Below, piece after piece: positions 34,160 to 45,345 of a stretch of 64,000 nucleotides of DNA (the stretch's first letter is position 1; each line of letters opens with the position of its first letter). The notes beneath the pieces are model-generated. The model worked only from the letters and a program-made list of their open reading frames with translations, did not search any database and was not told where the DNA came from. This DNA is from Epiperipatus broadwayi (taxonomy: Eukaryota; Onychophora; Udeonychophora; Euonychophora; Peripatidae): the NCBI GenBank assembly GCA_028023455.1, contig JAQFVV010000230.1:58001-122000 (forward strand), in the 5' to 3' direction. Position numbers and translations under genes: made by a program.

Positions 34160-34910
34160 TATGGAAAAAAATAATAATCAATAAAATACATTAATGTCTT
34201 AGTCTGCTAAATGAAGTTCTCATTTCTATTTTAAAGCGCACTGCTTTTATTTGTTATGTATAAATTAATTGTATATAATAAACTCTTTTTTTAAAATAAA
34301 TAATATAGAAATATATTTATATAAATGCTTGCATGCGTGTGTATATTTACTATAAATAATTCTGTTTTAATGTTTTTTTTTTATTTGCTGAATTAGGAGC
34401 TAAGCCAAGCCAAATATTAAATGCTTAAATTATGTGACAATCTCAGAGTTTGTGTATAAATAGTTTTAATATAAAAGAAAGATTGAGATGAATTATCATT
34501 ACAATATTTGTAACAAATATAAAAGAGTCATTGAGAATTAGTTTGTATTTATATATATTTTTTACTTGCCTTCAACACTTGTAATTGATAGAAACATTGT
34601 TACGTTCCATTAAACATCTGTTAAATATTAGAGCTTTCATAAAATAAGCTATAAATCATTGTCATTTAAAATGCTTTACATGTTATATGTATATATTCGA
34701 GTGTCGGTGTGTTTATATAGGGGAAATTTTGTAACTTATACGTATATATTATTATCTTTTAATTTCTCATGTAAAGCGTAGAGATTCAGCAATTTAAAAC
34801 TCCATCTTTTATCATCCCGTAAAATTCCATATTTTTAGACATCTTATTTGGGGCTGCCTTTCTTATATCCTCTCTTTCACAGCGTATGATCACACCTTGC
34901 TTTTGATATC
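34160..34910. other. AT-rich stretch, no gene seen
   Basis: No feature recognised. Confidence 0.4.
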
Positions 34911-34916
34911 TAATGT

Positions 34917-35460
34917 TAAAACAGGCAAAACTCTATAAGTATTATCACTCAGTGCAAGCCAGAGTAATCAATAAATGCCAGAAGGCTTGTGCATAAAATC
35001 CCCATCTAGTGCCTACTCATCCAATATCCCCAGATTAATTTCTGGTTTGTGGCCTTCGTCACTGAGGAGCCTTGAATCAGAGAGCACTGCAGTTAGATTT
35101 TATATAAGCTGATGAGCTTGGATTGGAAATATTATAGTGTTTTCAATTTAAGTCTCATAGTTTTGTAGTTAAGTAGAGATAAAAGGTGGCTGCTGGAGGG
35201 TTGCATTAGATTCTAAGATCTAACTGCGGTGCTCTCAGATCCAAGGCTCCTCACTGACAAAGGCCACAAGCTAGAAACTAGTCTGGGAATATTGGATGAG
35301 TAGGCACTAGATGAGGATTTTATGCACAACCCTTCTGGCATCCATTGGTTACTCTGGCTTGCCCTGAGTGGCAATATGTATAGAGAGTTTTGCCTGTTTT
35401 AATAACAGTTAAGAGCAGGCATAAGGGTTCATGTGATGTTTATTGGATATCTAATCTTCA
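34917..35460. mobile_element. Family HB1 inverted pair
   Basis: Left arm 34917-35096 is the inverse of 35214-35403 for about 185 bp, covering tail gcaaaactct, gcttgtgcataaaatcccca, gtgcctactcatccaatatc and the ribozyme region. The right copy extends upstream to about 35097 (gcttggattg, catagttttgtagttaagta), so the left copy is 5'-truncated and the pair is head-to-head. The right core reads CUGACAA (35253-35259) with GAAACUAGUC; the left reads GUGACGA with GAAAUUAAUC. Both are one or more bases away from active. Confidence 0.75.
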
Positions 35461-35464
35461 AGTA

Positions 35465-36085
35465 GATAGATTTGGGCATGATTTTTTCAGATCATTTTTT
35501 ATTGCGCATTACTGTTGGTTATCATTTATCCAAAATACCATATAGGCATCTCTTTGGTAAATATTTGCAGTTTCTCACTCATCCATTAAATTATTTTCCA
35601 AGTTTCTCATCCATACAGAAGAAAAGATTTCCCAATAGCTCCAAATGTATTCAATTTAATTTTTTTTATCTAAGAGCTTCTACAATCTAGTGCAAAACAA
35701 GCATAAAGGTAATGCATGAATCGTGCAAATATAATTTATATAATGTTTCAAAAGGTAATTATATTAGAATCATTAAATAATATAATTTACAGTATTATAT
35801 CAGCCTGCACAAGCAAGTGGGATATGTTAAAAACTTTGCTCTATGAGGCTGAGTTTTAGAAAATGCATTACGTTGTGTTGAGTCTGAAAATATTTTCTGT
35901 AAGTTTTATATTACTCTACTATAAAAGGTATGGATATGTACTTTAATGTCTTCATCTTTAAAACTTGTAGTACATTGATTTAATTAATATAATTAAATCG
36001 TTGGTAGTAAAATTCCTGAAAATACAACAACAAGCTCACAAGACCAATCACTGTTTTACAGCTCGCTCCAGATGATAATCAACTA
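35465..36085. other. AT-rich stretch, no gene seen
   Basis: The 72-codon frame at 35472-35690 shows no recognisable domain. It vaguely echoes RTE C-terminal text on the reverse strand, but too weakly to call. Confidence 0.35.
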
Positions 36086-36094
36086 TTCTAAAAT

Positions 36095-36180
36095 AAGATC
36101 TTTGCTGGATTTGGCATGTCCTTTGAATGAGAAGTACAAGATCACGGTTCTTATGTTAGAGGCAAATCCTGTTTGATAGT
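36095..36180 (-). repeat. Possible tRNA-derived SINE head
   Basis: The minus strand reads caggatttgcctctaacata, then accgtgatcttgtacttctc and ggacatgccaaatcc, consistent with a diverged family 1-like head. Confidence 0.3.
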
Positions 36181-36597
36181 ATAAAGGTTATCTCAGGAAG
36201 GGCAATGTTGATTGCTTTCACTGAAAAGATATGGCTGAGAATAGAATAATCAAAGTAGTTAAAATCTTTCAGAAAAGTTTGCTGTAAATGAAGTACAATG
36301 ATAGTATGTTCATGATTAGTTTGTGCATGCATCATAAAATTCATCTCAAGCGTACTCTACTATAACCACTGCCAGAGCACCACAACATACCACCACTGGC
36401 ACACCATCGCCAATACACACAGTCATCATTACCATTATTATTATTTTGTCTTTCTATCCTTTTTTAACTTGGAATAAGAAAAGCCATACTTATTTGTGAG
36501 TAGTAGCTATTGATGATAACTATAATTATATACAATCATCTCAGCCAATTTACCAACAAATTTGTCTCAATTTTCATTGATGATTTTTTTCACTGTG

Positions 36598-36930
36598 TTA
36601 ACCCTCTTGCATTCTGACTCTTCCTATTGTTACATCTGGTGAGAGTTTTTGGAAATACTCAACTTTTCTGTTTTAATATAATCTTTATTTTATACTAAAG
36701 CTCAATAAATTGGACTTGATTTCCTTTTTATTTTAATTTTATAAGTAAATAATATTCTACAAAATCACATTTAACCATTTTAAATATTTAAAAACTAATC
36801 TGTAAATATAACAATTTACCATACACAGCATCATAGATATTTATGTAAACACTAAAACTAAAAATGAACACATTCGTTTTTAATTTAACTTTTTTTTATG
36901 AACAAATGAAGGGTAGATTTATGATAGCTC
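36598..36930. repeat. Interspersed repeat family R5 (copy 1)
   Basis: ttaaccctcttgcattctga, gaaatactcaac, aatctttattttatacta and attggac-tttc match 42735-43140 in order over more than 250 bp. No coding content. Class unknown. Confidence 0.65.
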
Positions 36931-36957
36931 TATCATATTTTCTTAATTAATATAATA

Positions 36958-37370
36958 AGCTTCAATGTATAAAGGCTAAGCTATAAAATTATAATTTTTA
37001 ATATTGGCTAAGCACTTTCAGAGCCTGTTTACTCCATATTCATAGCCTTAAAATGTATTCAATGCATTGTATGCAAATTTATGCAAAACAACTCAGACCA
37101 TCCATTTTTTTGAAATTGCAAAGCACTTGTCTTTTCTATTTATAGTATTTATGTCACTGGTGGTGAAGTAAGCCTCCTCAATCTTCCTTTTGGCATCGTC
37201 TCTCAGTACACACTATCTCAGCCCTGGAGGGTTCAAATACATGATTGACCACCTTTTGATGATCAACAAATATAGAATTACCTTCATTTTTGTTTAGCAA
37301 TCTATTATATGCCTACTTATGTTGAGACAATCTGTTACTGATTGTGGCCTGAGTTTCACCATAATATATT
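36958..37370 (-). pseudogene. Penelope-like element GIY-YIG region, left half of palindrome
   Basis: The minus strand from 37370 reads AIYYGETQATISNRLSQHK, a stop, AYNRLLNKNEGNSIFVDH, QKVVNHVFEPSRAEIVCTER, then after a frameshift AKRKIEEAYFTTSDINTIN. IYYGET with the downstream R and the DHQ-like segment fit a GIY-YIG endonuclease in the C-terminal part of PLE proteins, which nicks target DNA for priming. The 3' UTR runs out to gctaagctataaaat near 36975. The RT domain is absent, so the copy is 5'-truncated. Confidence 0.75.
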
Positions 37371-37747
37371 GCCACAGTCAGTAACAGATTGTTTCAGCAT
37401 AAGTATGCATATAACAGATTGCTAAACAAAAACAAAGGCAATTCTATATTTGTTGATCATCAAAAAACAGTCAATCATGTATTTGAACTCTCCATTGCTG
37501 AGATAGTGTGTTCTGAGAGAGACGATGCCAAAAGGAAGATTGAGGAGGTTTAGTTCATTGTTAGTGACATAAATGCTATAAATAAAAAAGAATATGCTGT
37601 TCAATTTCAAAAAAATGGATGGTCTGAGTTTGCATATAACAAGGTGAATACATTTTAAGGCAATGAATACGGAGTAAACAGGCTCTAAAAGCACTTAGCC
37701 AATATTACAATTTAAAATTTTATAGTTTTGCCTTTATACGTTGAAGC
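37371..37747 (+). pseudogene. Penelope-like element GIY-YIG region, right half of palindrome
   Basis: Begins abruptly at gccacagtcagtaacag, 19 residues shorter at the 5' side than needed for the full motif, so the YYGET part is missing. It then reads open for about 55 residues: SNRLFQHKYAYNRLLNKNKG, NSIFVDHQKTVNHVFELSIA, EIVCSERDDAKRKIEEV and a stop. This copy keeps the DDAKRK junction in frame where the left copy has lost bases. The opposite-strand 90-codon frame is its shadow. Confidence 0.75.
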
Positions 37748-37749
37748 GT

Positions 37750-38680
37750 ATTGTATTAATTACAAAGAACTGGTGAAATAAATTTATTATTACATATTTT
37801 CTTACAAAAATTATAATATTTTAAAGGATTTTAATGCCAAATCAATTTTGACAGATAATGATATAATAGATACTTTCGGAGTTTTTTCTTTATATTATGA
37901 TCAAATTTATCAACTTCTATTTTTAAAAATAAAACAAATGAATAAATTGTAAGTTTACTTGTGTAACCAATTAGTATATAAAAATAATCAAAAATACTTT
38001 ATAAATAAGTAAAAAATCACTTTAAATTATATTTCAAAATTTTCATGTGAGAAAACTGAACCTGTAGAATGTGAATGCCCTCAGGTGGTTTCTTTCATCA
38101 ACAGAATAAAGAAGTATTTTGATCTTAACTATAGTCCATAAGATTCTAACCTCTTCAGATTTTTTATTTCAACTTTGATCAATAAATGAAAAGTATTATG
38201 TTAAAATCAATTTTGTAAAAACAACTGGGAGCTATTATAACCTAGGATAATGTTAATATTATGATCTTAAGTTATGTGACAACAGCTCTTTTTCTGAGAA
38301 AACTTTCAATTATTTTCAATGAAGGTGCGGTTTACAAGTTAAAGTTTAGAATTTTTTAATTTATATATCTATGTATTAGACCTTTTTGAGTAGCTTTCTG
38401 ATAAGGACCAATGAAGGCATTAGTCATTAACTCTGACACATGCACATGTATCTGTTTCTTTTAGGACTCAACATATTCTTTATGAAGTATACTAGTGACA
38501 TTTATCTTCCCTGTAACTTGGGTTTTTTTTTTAATATAAAGATGCCAGATGGATCTATGCTTAATACTTTCAGAGTCCATAAGTGTGTTGTTGAGGTTTC
38601 ATGTATCTCTCCATTTTCATACATCTTATATATAAGGATATATCTTATATACAATGACACATAATACAACTAATAGAAAA
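37750..38680. other. No gene recognised
   Basis: AT-rich. A short inverted repeat (acatcttatatataag / atatcttatatacaatg) lies near 38622-38655. The frame at 38440-38664 is unsupported. Confidence 0.4.
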
Positions 38681-38689
38681 AAATTCTCA

Positions 38690-39165
38690 TATTATTTTTG
38701 CTACATGTTCCCCCAGTGAAAAGATGATTGTTCTTTTCCCAAGATGCCTGAAATACCATCTCTAAATCAAAAAATATGTTATGTAATGACATAATTTAAC
38801 TATTTACCACAAAAATTTTAGGATGCTGGCATGTTTTGATCAATATGTTTCAAGCCTTTGTAGATCATCTTCAATGCTCTCCCTGCTATCACAAAATCTT
38901 GCAGCCCATTTGAAAAGTCTTTTGTGACTTATGGCTTCACTTCCATGCATGATTTGAATCATTTTAAACATTTCAGAAACAGTTTTTTCCTGATTTAAAC
39001 TATTTTTAATTAGTGGGTTGTTTTATTGTGGATTAAGGTATAAAACACTTTATTGAACATCATGCTGTAATTTATTATCCCAACGTGTTAGATCCTTAAA
39101 TTTTTTGTGGTGAATAGTGAAACTTTTGCTATGTAACATATGTATTTATTCAAAGATGGCATTGC
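38690..39165. repeat. Interspersed repeat family R6 (copy 1)
   Basis: ccagtgaaaagatga, atatgttatgtaatgacata, aaaattttaggatgctggca, atcatcttcaatgctc and tttgctatgtaacatatg recur in order at 59220-59720, and the first part again at 48430-48570. No coding capacity or ends identified. Confidence 0.6.
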
Positions 39166-39954
39166 AGGAAGTGTGGAGAGAGAACCAGACAACTTTTTTG
39201 GGGGACCCACTATAATTATACAATCAAAATATTTCAATTGCATTTTTTTTTAAAAAAAGTCCATAGTAGTTTAAATACAATTTATATATACATATAAATA
39301 AATTTAACAGGGGTTGTTTTTAAAAATATTTCAATATATATTCGTACACGCATGCTCTGAGTTGTTGAACTCAAAGAAATGTGTAAGCTGAGATCTCTTG
39401 ATTAATTCTCATTGAGGAAAGTAAGAGAGAGAGAGAGAAAGTTCAGTTAGTAATTTTTATTAGTCATTCATTAGACTAGAGATTATCCAATAATGAGTAA
39501 TATTTCTGTAATGTAATTTTCACTACACCACTCCTACACAAGGTAGAGGGCGGTTTCTATCTGCTTTTAATACCTTATAGAAGGATGTAATCATAAACAT
39601 ATAACCAAGGACATGTGAAAAGGATCTATGATGCCCAAGATGCACACTTCATGCTGAATCAGCGCTCATCAGTTAGCCCAGAGCACAATTTCTTGTATAT
39701 ATATATATCTTTATGATTGTTCAGTATAAACATATATAAATAGGAAATTACTACAGTTTAATTATTGTGTCAAACGTGTTGTCTTCTCAACTTTGATGCA
39801 AATTATTTAATGAAAGTATGTTAATATCTGTTATTATTCATTCAATCAATTGAATGAAATTTGTGTGGGCAGCACCTACTTTGTTGTTCAAAAGTCATTT
39901 GATCTTCCCAGCACCGAGCATCCATGAAATAAATTCATTACTGAGTGCTTCCTA

Positions 39955-40095
39955 TTCAGTTTAATGCAGCGGTAGAACGATGAATTTGAGACTTTAAAAA
40001 ATTTCTTGATTGAAACTCAAATTCGTCATTTTCGGCGCTCAAACATTATACGATCTCCTAAACAACTAACTATTGTTTATTTTTTAATGTTGTAT
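39955..40095 (+). repeat. SINE family 1 copy
   Basis: tttaatgcagcggtagaacg (good A-box match), gaaactcaaattcgtcattt, tcggcgctcaaacattatac, gatctcctaaacaacta. One of the best-kept heads of the family. Confidence 0.7.
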
Positions 40096-40099
40096 GGAC

Positions 40100-41620
40100 T
40101 TTTGTGTGTATAAAATTGAATCAAGAATGTGTTTGCGTATATATATACACATACACACACTTTCACAATTAAAGCATCAGTTGTTTTCCATCACTGATTT
40201 TATCTCCGCCTTACATTGCTTTGATCTTTCATATCTGAAATTCATTCCATACATACATTAGCTATGATATTTTAAGAACAATGGCCCAATATGTTTCTTT
40301 TTAATTTGTGTATTTCTGTAAAAGCTGTTTATTAGACTCATTTCTTTGTGGCTGAGATGAAATCTAGTGGAGAACTAGTCGAACAAAGCTTTTCCTCCTG
40401 TCATTCAGACCTTTAAAGAGCTCGATTAAGTTTTAAAAATAAATCTTTTTTTCTCTACTGTGATGTAGAAATGTACCGTGATAAAGGTTTTTGTTTTATT
40501 TCTATAAATCCATTCACTATAATAAATCGTCCACGGCTGTATTTTTCTAAAATTAATCTTTATGTTTACAACCATAAAGCTGCGGTTTTACCAAGTTAAA
40601 AAAATTATTAGTTAATAAATAACAAAAAAAGTCTTTCTACTCTTATATTGGAAATAAACTCAGTTTATTGTATTTTTAGAATCCATACAGATCGTACATT
40701 TTAATGATGTAAGCGGCTATATTATTTTACGACGCAGCTCTAGCACGGGGTCCCATGTAATGGCAAATTGTGACTGATGCTGACCAAGTTTTATTACTTG
40801 TTTGTAATTGTAATAATTAGATAAGCAAAGGGCGCCGATTGATTGGTAGGGGAGAAATCGCAACTCTGCAACATATTGACGCAAATTTATTTCATACTAC
40901 ACTGAGTTAATTGGGGGGGGGGGGCAGTCATTCATTATACTTGGGAGCCAGTCTTCTACTGCTTGTTTGGCGATAGAGAAAAAGAAAGCTGCCAAATATT
41001 TGGTTTGCCTAGACTGCCAAAATACCTGCCTTACCAATCCGCATTTCTAGCAGAAACTTAATAAAATATACATCTAAAGATATAATTTTTAAGTAACAAT
41101 ATTGTATGTAATGTTTTTAATTAAAATATTATTTAAACAAGAAATAGTGAAATAAAATAAAAAGCCATTTAAATTTGATTTTTTTTTTTTTTAATCTAAT
41201 TTTATGTCCGTGGTATTTCTGTATTATGAATTTTAAGAAGGTAATAGTTTCTCGGTTAATGTCAAAGCTAAGAATTTGGTAAAAAAAAAATTCACTTTAG
41301 TTTGATTTCAGTTGTAGTCCAATTTCATGTGATTTCCTAAGCATATGATTTTGTTTTAGTGTCTCCAATAATTGCTAAAAAAAATTTTTAGACAAGAAAT
41401 ATTCATGTTATCACTACCCCCAAACTAAATTAAAATAAATTTGCCTATTATAGACGTAATATTTTTGAGATATCAAACGATAACCAATATATTTGATGTG
41501 TTTATCTTGAATTTAAAAAATCAGAATATTTAGCTAGTTGAAATGGCAATTAAAAGTACTGGATGATGAAGCAAGCAAAATAGGTTATACAATGGAAGGA
41601 TATTTTTAGAATTTATCACC
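40100..41620. other. No gene recognised
   Basis: Mostly AT-rich. A more CpG-containing patch lies near 40690-40870 (cgacgcagctctagcacggg). A 12-base G run sits at 40913-40924. No coding assignment. Confidence 0.4.
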
Positions 41621-41625
41621 AGGTG

Positions 41626-42170
41626 GGGACAACTAATAAAAAATGGGGAGATGGAGAACTAGTATGGAGAGTAAAAAGAGTTTAAATATATATAGAAATA
41701 ACAGAATATTAGGTGCGAGTTAATATATGATAATAGTAAGGAAAGTAGTTTATCGTTTAAGGCTCGAACAAGATCTTTAGCAACAAGAGAATATACACAT
41801 AAATGGAAAAATATGGGTGATTTAGTCTATAAATTATGTAAGGAAGGAATAGAAAATATTAGGCATCTGTTAATTGAATGTAAATGCTTGAAAACAAAAA
41901 GGGCACATATAATGAAATTATGGAAGAATAAATATGAAAAAAGTGATTATACAGAAAGTGAATTATTGGTTTTGGGAAAAGATAGAGGGGATTTAGATAT
42001 AAAGGCCATAGAGTTGACAAATATTATGTTGTGGAAATGGGATGGAGCAGAATATGGAAAAACTTAGACTGGGATGAAAAATAAAGTAGCTAACAGGTTT
42101 CTCTGGGCATAATTGCTGAGAGATTCTTGACTTCGTTTAAGGAGAATCTACAGTACATCACATCACATGT
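41626..42170 (+). pseudogene. LINE 3' fragment with zinc knuckle
   Basis: Same family as 10366-11705, opposite strand. Reads SLATREYTHKWKNMGDLVYK, LCKEGIENIRHLLIECKC, then IMKLWKNKYEKSDYTESEL and AIELTNIMLWKWDGAEYGKT before TAG. The first zinc-knuckle cysteine is changed to Y (KLC kept as second). Compared with the 10.5-kb copy, the frameshift near KTKRAH is absent, so about 85 residues stay open. The 3' end is tacatcacatcacat. 5'-truncated at about 41626. Confidence 0.85.
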
Positions 42171-42734
42171 TTATATTATGTCTGGGGAATAAAAACAATA
42201 AAGTAATTTTGATTATAATTTAACTTTTTAAGTGCTAATTTTTAGAAAACTCCTGTTGGCCTTTTTTTGCTCTTTTTTTTTCTGTATTTTTTCCTTCAGT
42301 TAAGTTTTATAATAAAAAAAAAAAGTCTTTACGTTTGAAATAAATTTTAATAAGTTCAAATAATGAAAACAATATTATAAATAGAAAATCAATTTTGAAA
42401 ATAAAAAATAATAATGTTATCAATCCAAAGAATTTTATATTAGCTTTCAATTTTAAAAATGTATTTAATGAAAAATATATATATATAACATTTTAAATTA
42501 AATTGTTGTGTTTTATATAAATTTTATTAAAATCATATGTCCTAATAGTGGAAATAATCTTAGAAATATTAAAAATCAACTTTACAATTAAAAAAAATGC
42601 TTAAAAGAATAATTTATATTATTGATAAAAACATTTTCTGCTTAATATTGCCTAAGTTATCAACAGGCTTTTTTTTTTCTAAAAAATGAAATAAATCCAA
42701 ACAAAAGTTATGTGTAAACATGAATACTTTATAA

Positions 42735-43140
42735 TAACCCTTTCGAATTCTAATATTTTCTCTGTTTTAGGAAATGCTCAACTTTTTCATTTCTGTATAA
42801 AATCTTTATTTTATACTAAAACTCAATTAATTGGACATTTCTTTTTAATTTTATTTTATAAACAAATAATATTCTTAAAAATCATATTTGAATTTTATAT
42901 TTAAAAACTAACTTCTAAACAAAAGTAAAGTACACAAACATCACCAACAATGTTAGTAATATTTACTAAGGCTGTAACCTCAAGAAAATGCGTTTGAAAA
43001 ATGTGAAGGTAGGGACCTCTACAGGTCTTAACCACAAGCTTATTTAATATTATAATGTGCGTTTAAATAAATTTATAATTACAACAATGTTAGTGTAAAC
43101 ACACTTTCAGACAATAAATTCTTTTTTTAATGTGAATGAA
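42735..43140. repeat. Interspersed repeat family R5 (copy 2), split by an H3 insertion
   Basis: taaccctttcgaattctaat, gaaatgctcaac, aatctttattttatactaaa and attggacatttctttt align with 36598-36800. The match is broken at 42957, where the H3 element sits, and resumes after 43082 (gtgtaaacacac compared with tgtaaacactaa). This gives a clear order of insertion. Confidence 0.7.
42945..43094. mobile_element. H3 insertion with 13-bp target-site duplication
   Basis: caacaatgttagt occurs at 42945-42957 and again at 43082-43094. Between them lies an inverted left arm (taatatttactaaggc to cttaaccacaagctt, to about 43041) joined straight to the opposite copy's 3' end (aatgtgcgtttaaataaatt, to 43081). 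So one integration delivered two oppositely oriented, truncated pieces. A 13-bp duplication fits target-primed insertion. Confidence 0.8.
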
Positions 43141-43144
43141 TGAA

Positions 43145-44540
43145 TGAATATGGATTTGTGATAAATATATCCAATTTTGTTTTAAAATTTGATATTTGCT
43201 TTATAATTATTAAAATATTTGAAAAAATTTCTAACACCATGGTTGATGATATTAAGTGATGAGTTTCACATAAAGCATGGTCAAGAAAAAAAAACATCCT
43301 TAAAAAAATCTTTACTTTGAGAACAATAGAGTAAATGCAATATTGACGTTTGCTGCCGGTCCATAAGATATTGACCTTGTCCGATTTTTTTTTCCAATTA
43401 AAAAATTAGTAAAAGCATTACAGCAGAATCTATGTATAAAAAAGTTCTATGCTCATATGAATTATGTTAATGGTAAAACAGTGATCTAAAGTACTGGAAC
43501 TATCATACTTTTTCTGTGGGAAATAGTCAACTATTCTCAACAAATATGAGTTATCAAGTTAAGAAATAAATATTTAATAATTTTACAAAAAAGTAAATGA
43601 AAAATACTTATTTTTTAATCAACATCTATGTGATTAAAAGTTTAATCTTATGATCTTGCCATCATATTTATTACATCTTATAGAAAATTCTTAAATGAAA
43701 TGTTTAAAATGATTTTGTCCATGTCTCACTTTTATATAAGTAATGGGGAGGGTGGTTTCTCTATATAACATTTGATATATCTAGAATAAAAGATACTATC
43801 TTACCATGCTAAATTTAGTGGCAACCTATAAAAACTACTGTTGCACTTCAGCATCCAAATTTACCTTTCTAATTTAAAATGCTACCAAAATATTGATTCA
43901 TATTCTCAAATCATAACCCTGCAAATTAAAAATTTGCTGAAGTTTTTTTTAATTACTAGTTAATAAAGCTAACAGGTTTCTTGGTGTTAATTAGTAAACT
44001 AAAATCTTTATTGGTTTCTATTCAATATGTTACAAACATTTTGTGGATCATACTTTGTCTTGGAAAAATAGCACAATCATCAGTAGGTGATTAAAACTGT
44101 AACTAAGAAAATGAAAACCTTATTTTTGCTTTTGATTGATACAAAGTATTTATATCTATTATAGATGTTTTCAATATGTATATCCAATATGTACATGGAT
44201 TTACATATGTGTGTTAAAATCCATAGTACAGAATGATTTATTACTATCTGCAAATTTCAATATCTGTGCTAAGGCTTGAATCTAAATTTTGGAAGTGTAG
44301 AATAACCATCCTGTCATAATACCATGCTTATAAAGAATCTATAGATCATTTTTGACATTATTAATATATGAACATCTAGAAATTGAGTCTTGGATTAAAC
44401 ATTTTGTTTCTAAAAAACTTACCATCAATGACATTACATTTTGATGGAGTAGCACACTTTTCTGCTATAGTTGAAATTTTTTTTCAGGTTTTAATCAGTT
44501 TTAGGATTTTCCCCTTATTGCTATCCATGCAATATTGGTC
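43145..44540. other. No gene recognised
   Basis: AT-rich. Parts near 43490-43620 loosely resemble 38280-38350. No ends or coding sequence seen. Confidence 0.35.
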
Positions 44541-44542
44541 AG

Positions 44543-44723
44543 TAAATGAGGATTGACCACTAAACATCACATGATCACTATCTCTTATACTAGCACATAA
44601 TTGTTATTAAACAAGGCAAAACTCTCCATACAGTAGTGCCACCCTACAGATCCATTGATTACTCTGGTTGGCACAGGATGGCACTACTGTATGGAGAGTT
44701 TTGCCTTGTTTAAATGAGGATTG
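44543..44723. mobile_element. Family HB1 insertion: inverted pair with 13-bp target duplication
   Basis: taaatgaggattg at 44543-44555 is repeated at 44711-44723. Inside, the left copy is the HB1 tail on the minus strand (aacatcacatgatcac to ggcaaaactctccatacagt) and the right copy is a shorter plus-strand piece (gattactctggttggcac to gagagttttgcc). Arms pair at 44611-44642 and 44681-44713. Both pieces stop short of the ribozyme region. Confidence 0.8.
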
Positions 44724-44724
44724 G

Positions 44725-45340
44725 TTATATGTAAAGCATAAAATGGAAACCTTCTCAAACTCCAATTGCTAGTATTTCGAAAGTCTGATTTGCAATGACA
44801 TCTCCAATGATTTTCTATGAAGGGCTACCAGGAAGGATTTAGCAATAAAGTGAGCTTTTTAAAGATGTTTTATTACTTTATCTATACTACTATTTATTTT
44901 TTTAGAGAAAAGATTTGCCTGCTCAATTTCTGTATGTGAGCCTTATTTAGATAAGTCAGCAACAATTTTATGAAAATATTATAAGTGCTGATGCTTTGAA
45001 TGCCTTGAGAGTAAATAGATGACTGGTTTGTCTTTGTGTTATATGCCATTCACTACAAAAAAATATTTAAGTCAACAATGTGTCCAAATCAATATTTATG
45101 ACATGAAATTGTTTCTTACCTTACTTTGTTATGGAGTAGATGCACTAGTATAAATTTTGTTTAAATTGGGAAAAGCTGCTACTACAATGTTTGAAATGAT
45201 TCAAAGTGTATATGATAGTAAACTGTGATATACAATAATGTTTTCAAGTAGTTTACAAAATTATGTGATGCCAGTAAGAGCATTAGATGATCTACTGAGG
45301 CATTAAACAGATGAATAATTAAACTGTCACTATATAATAT
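44725..45340. other. AT-rich stretch, no gene seen
   Basis: No feature recognised before the minisatellite. Confidence 0.4.
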
Positions 45341-45345
45341 TTATG

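Noticed and set aside
35111-35135. CTGATGA followed by GGAAA in the 35.1-kb HB1 copy
   Set aside because: Sister copies read CTAATGG at this position, so the match arose by mutation outside the real core region.
37422-37694. 90-codon minus-strand frame
   Set aside because: The plus strand reads the PLE GIY-YIG region here, so this is its antisense shadow.
36958-37747. CRISPR-like or cruciform-only regulatory palindrome
   Set aside because: The arms encode PLE protein text, which explains the structure as retroelement copies.
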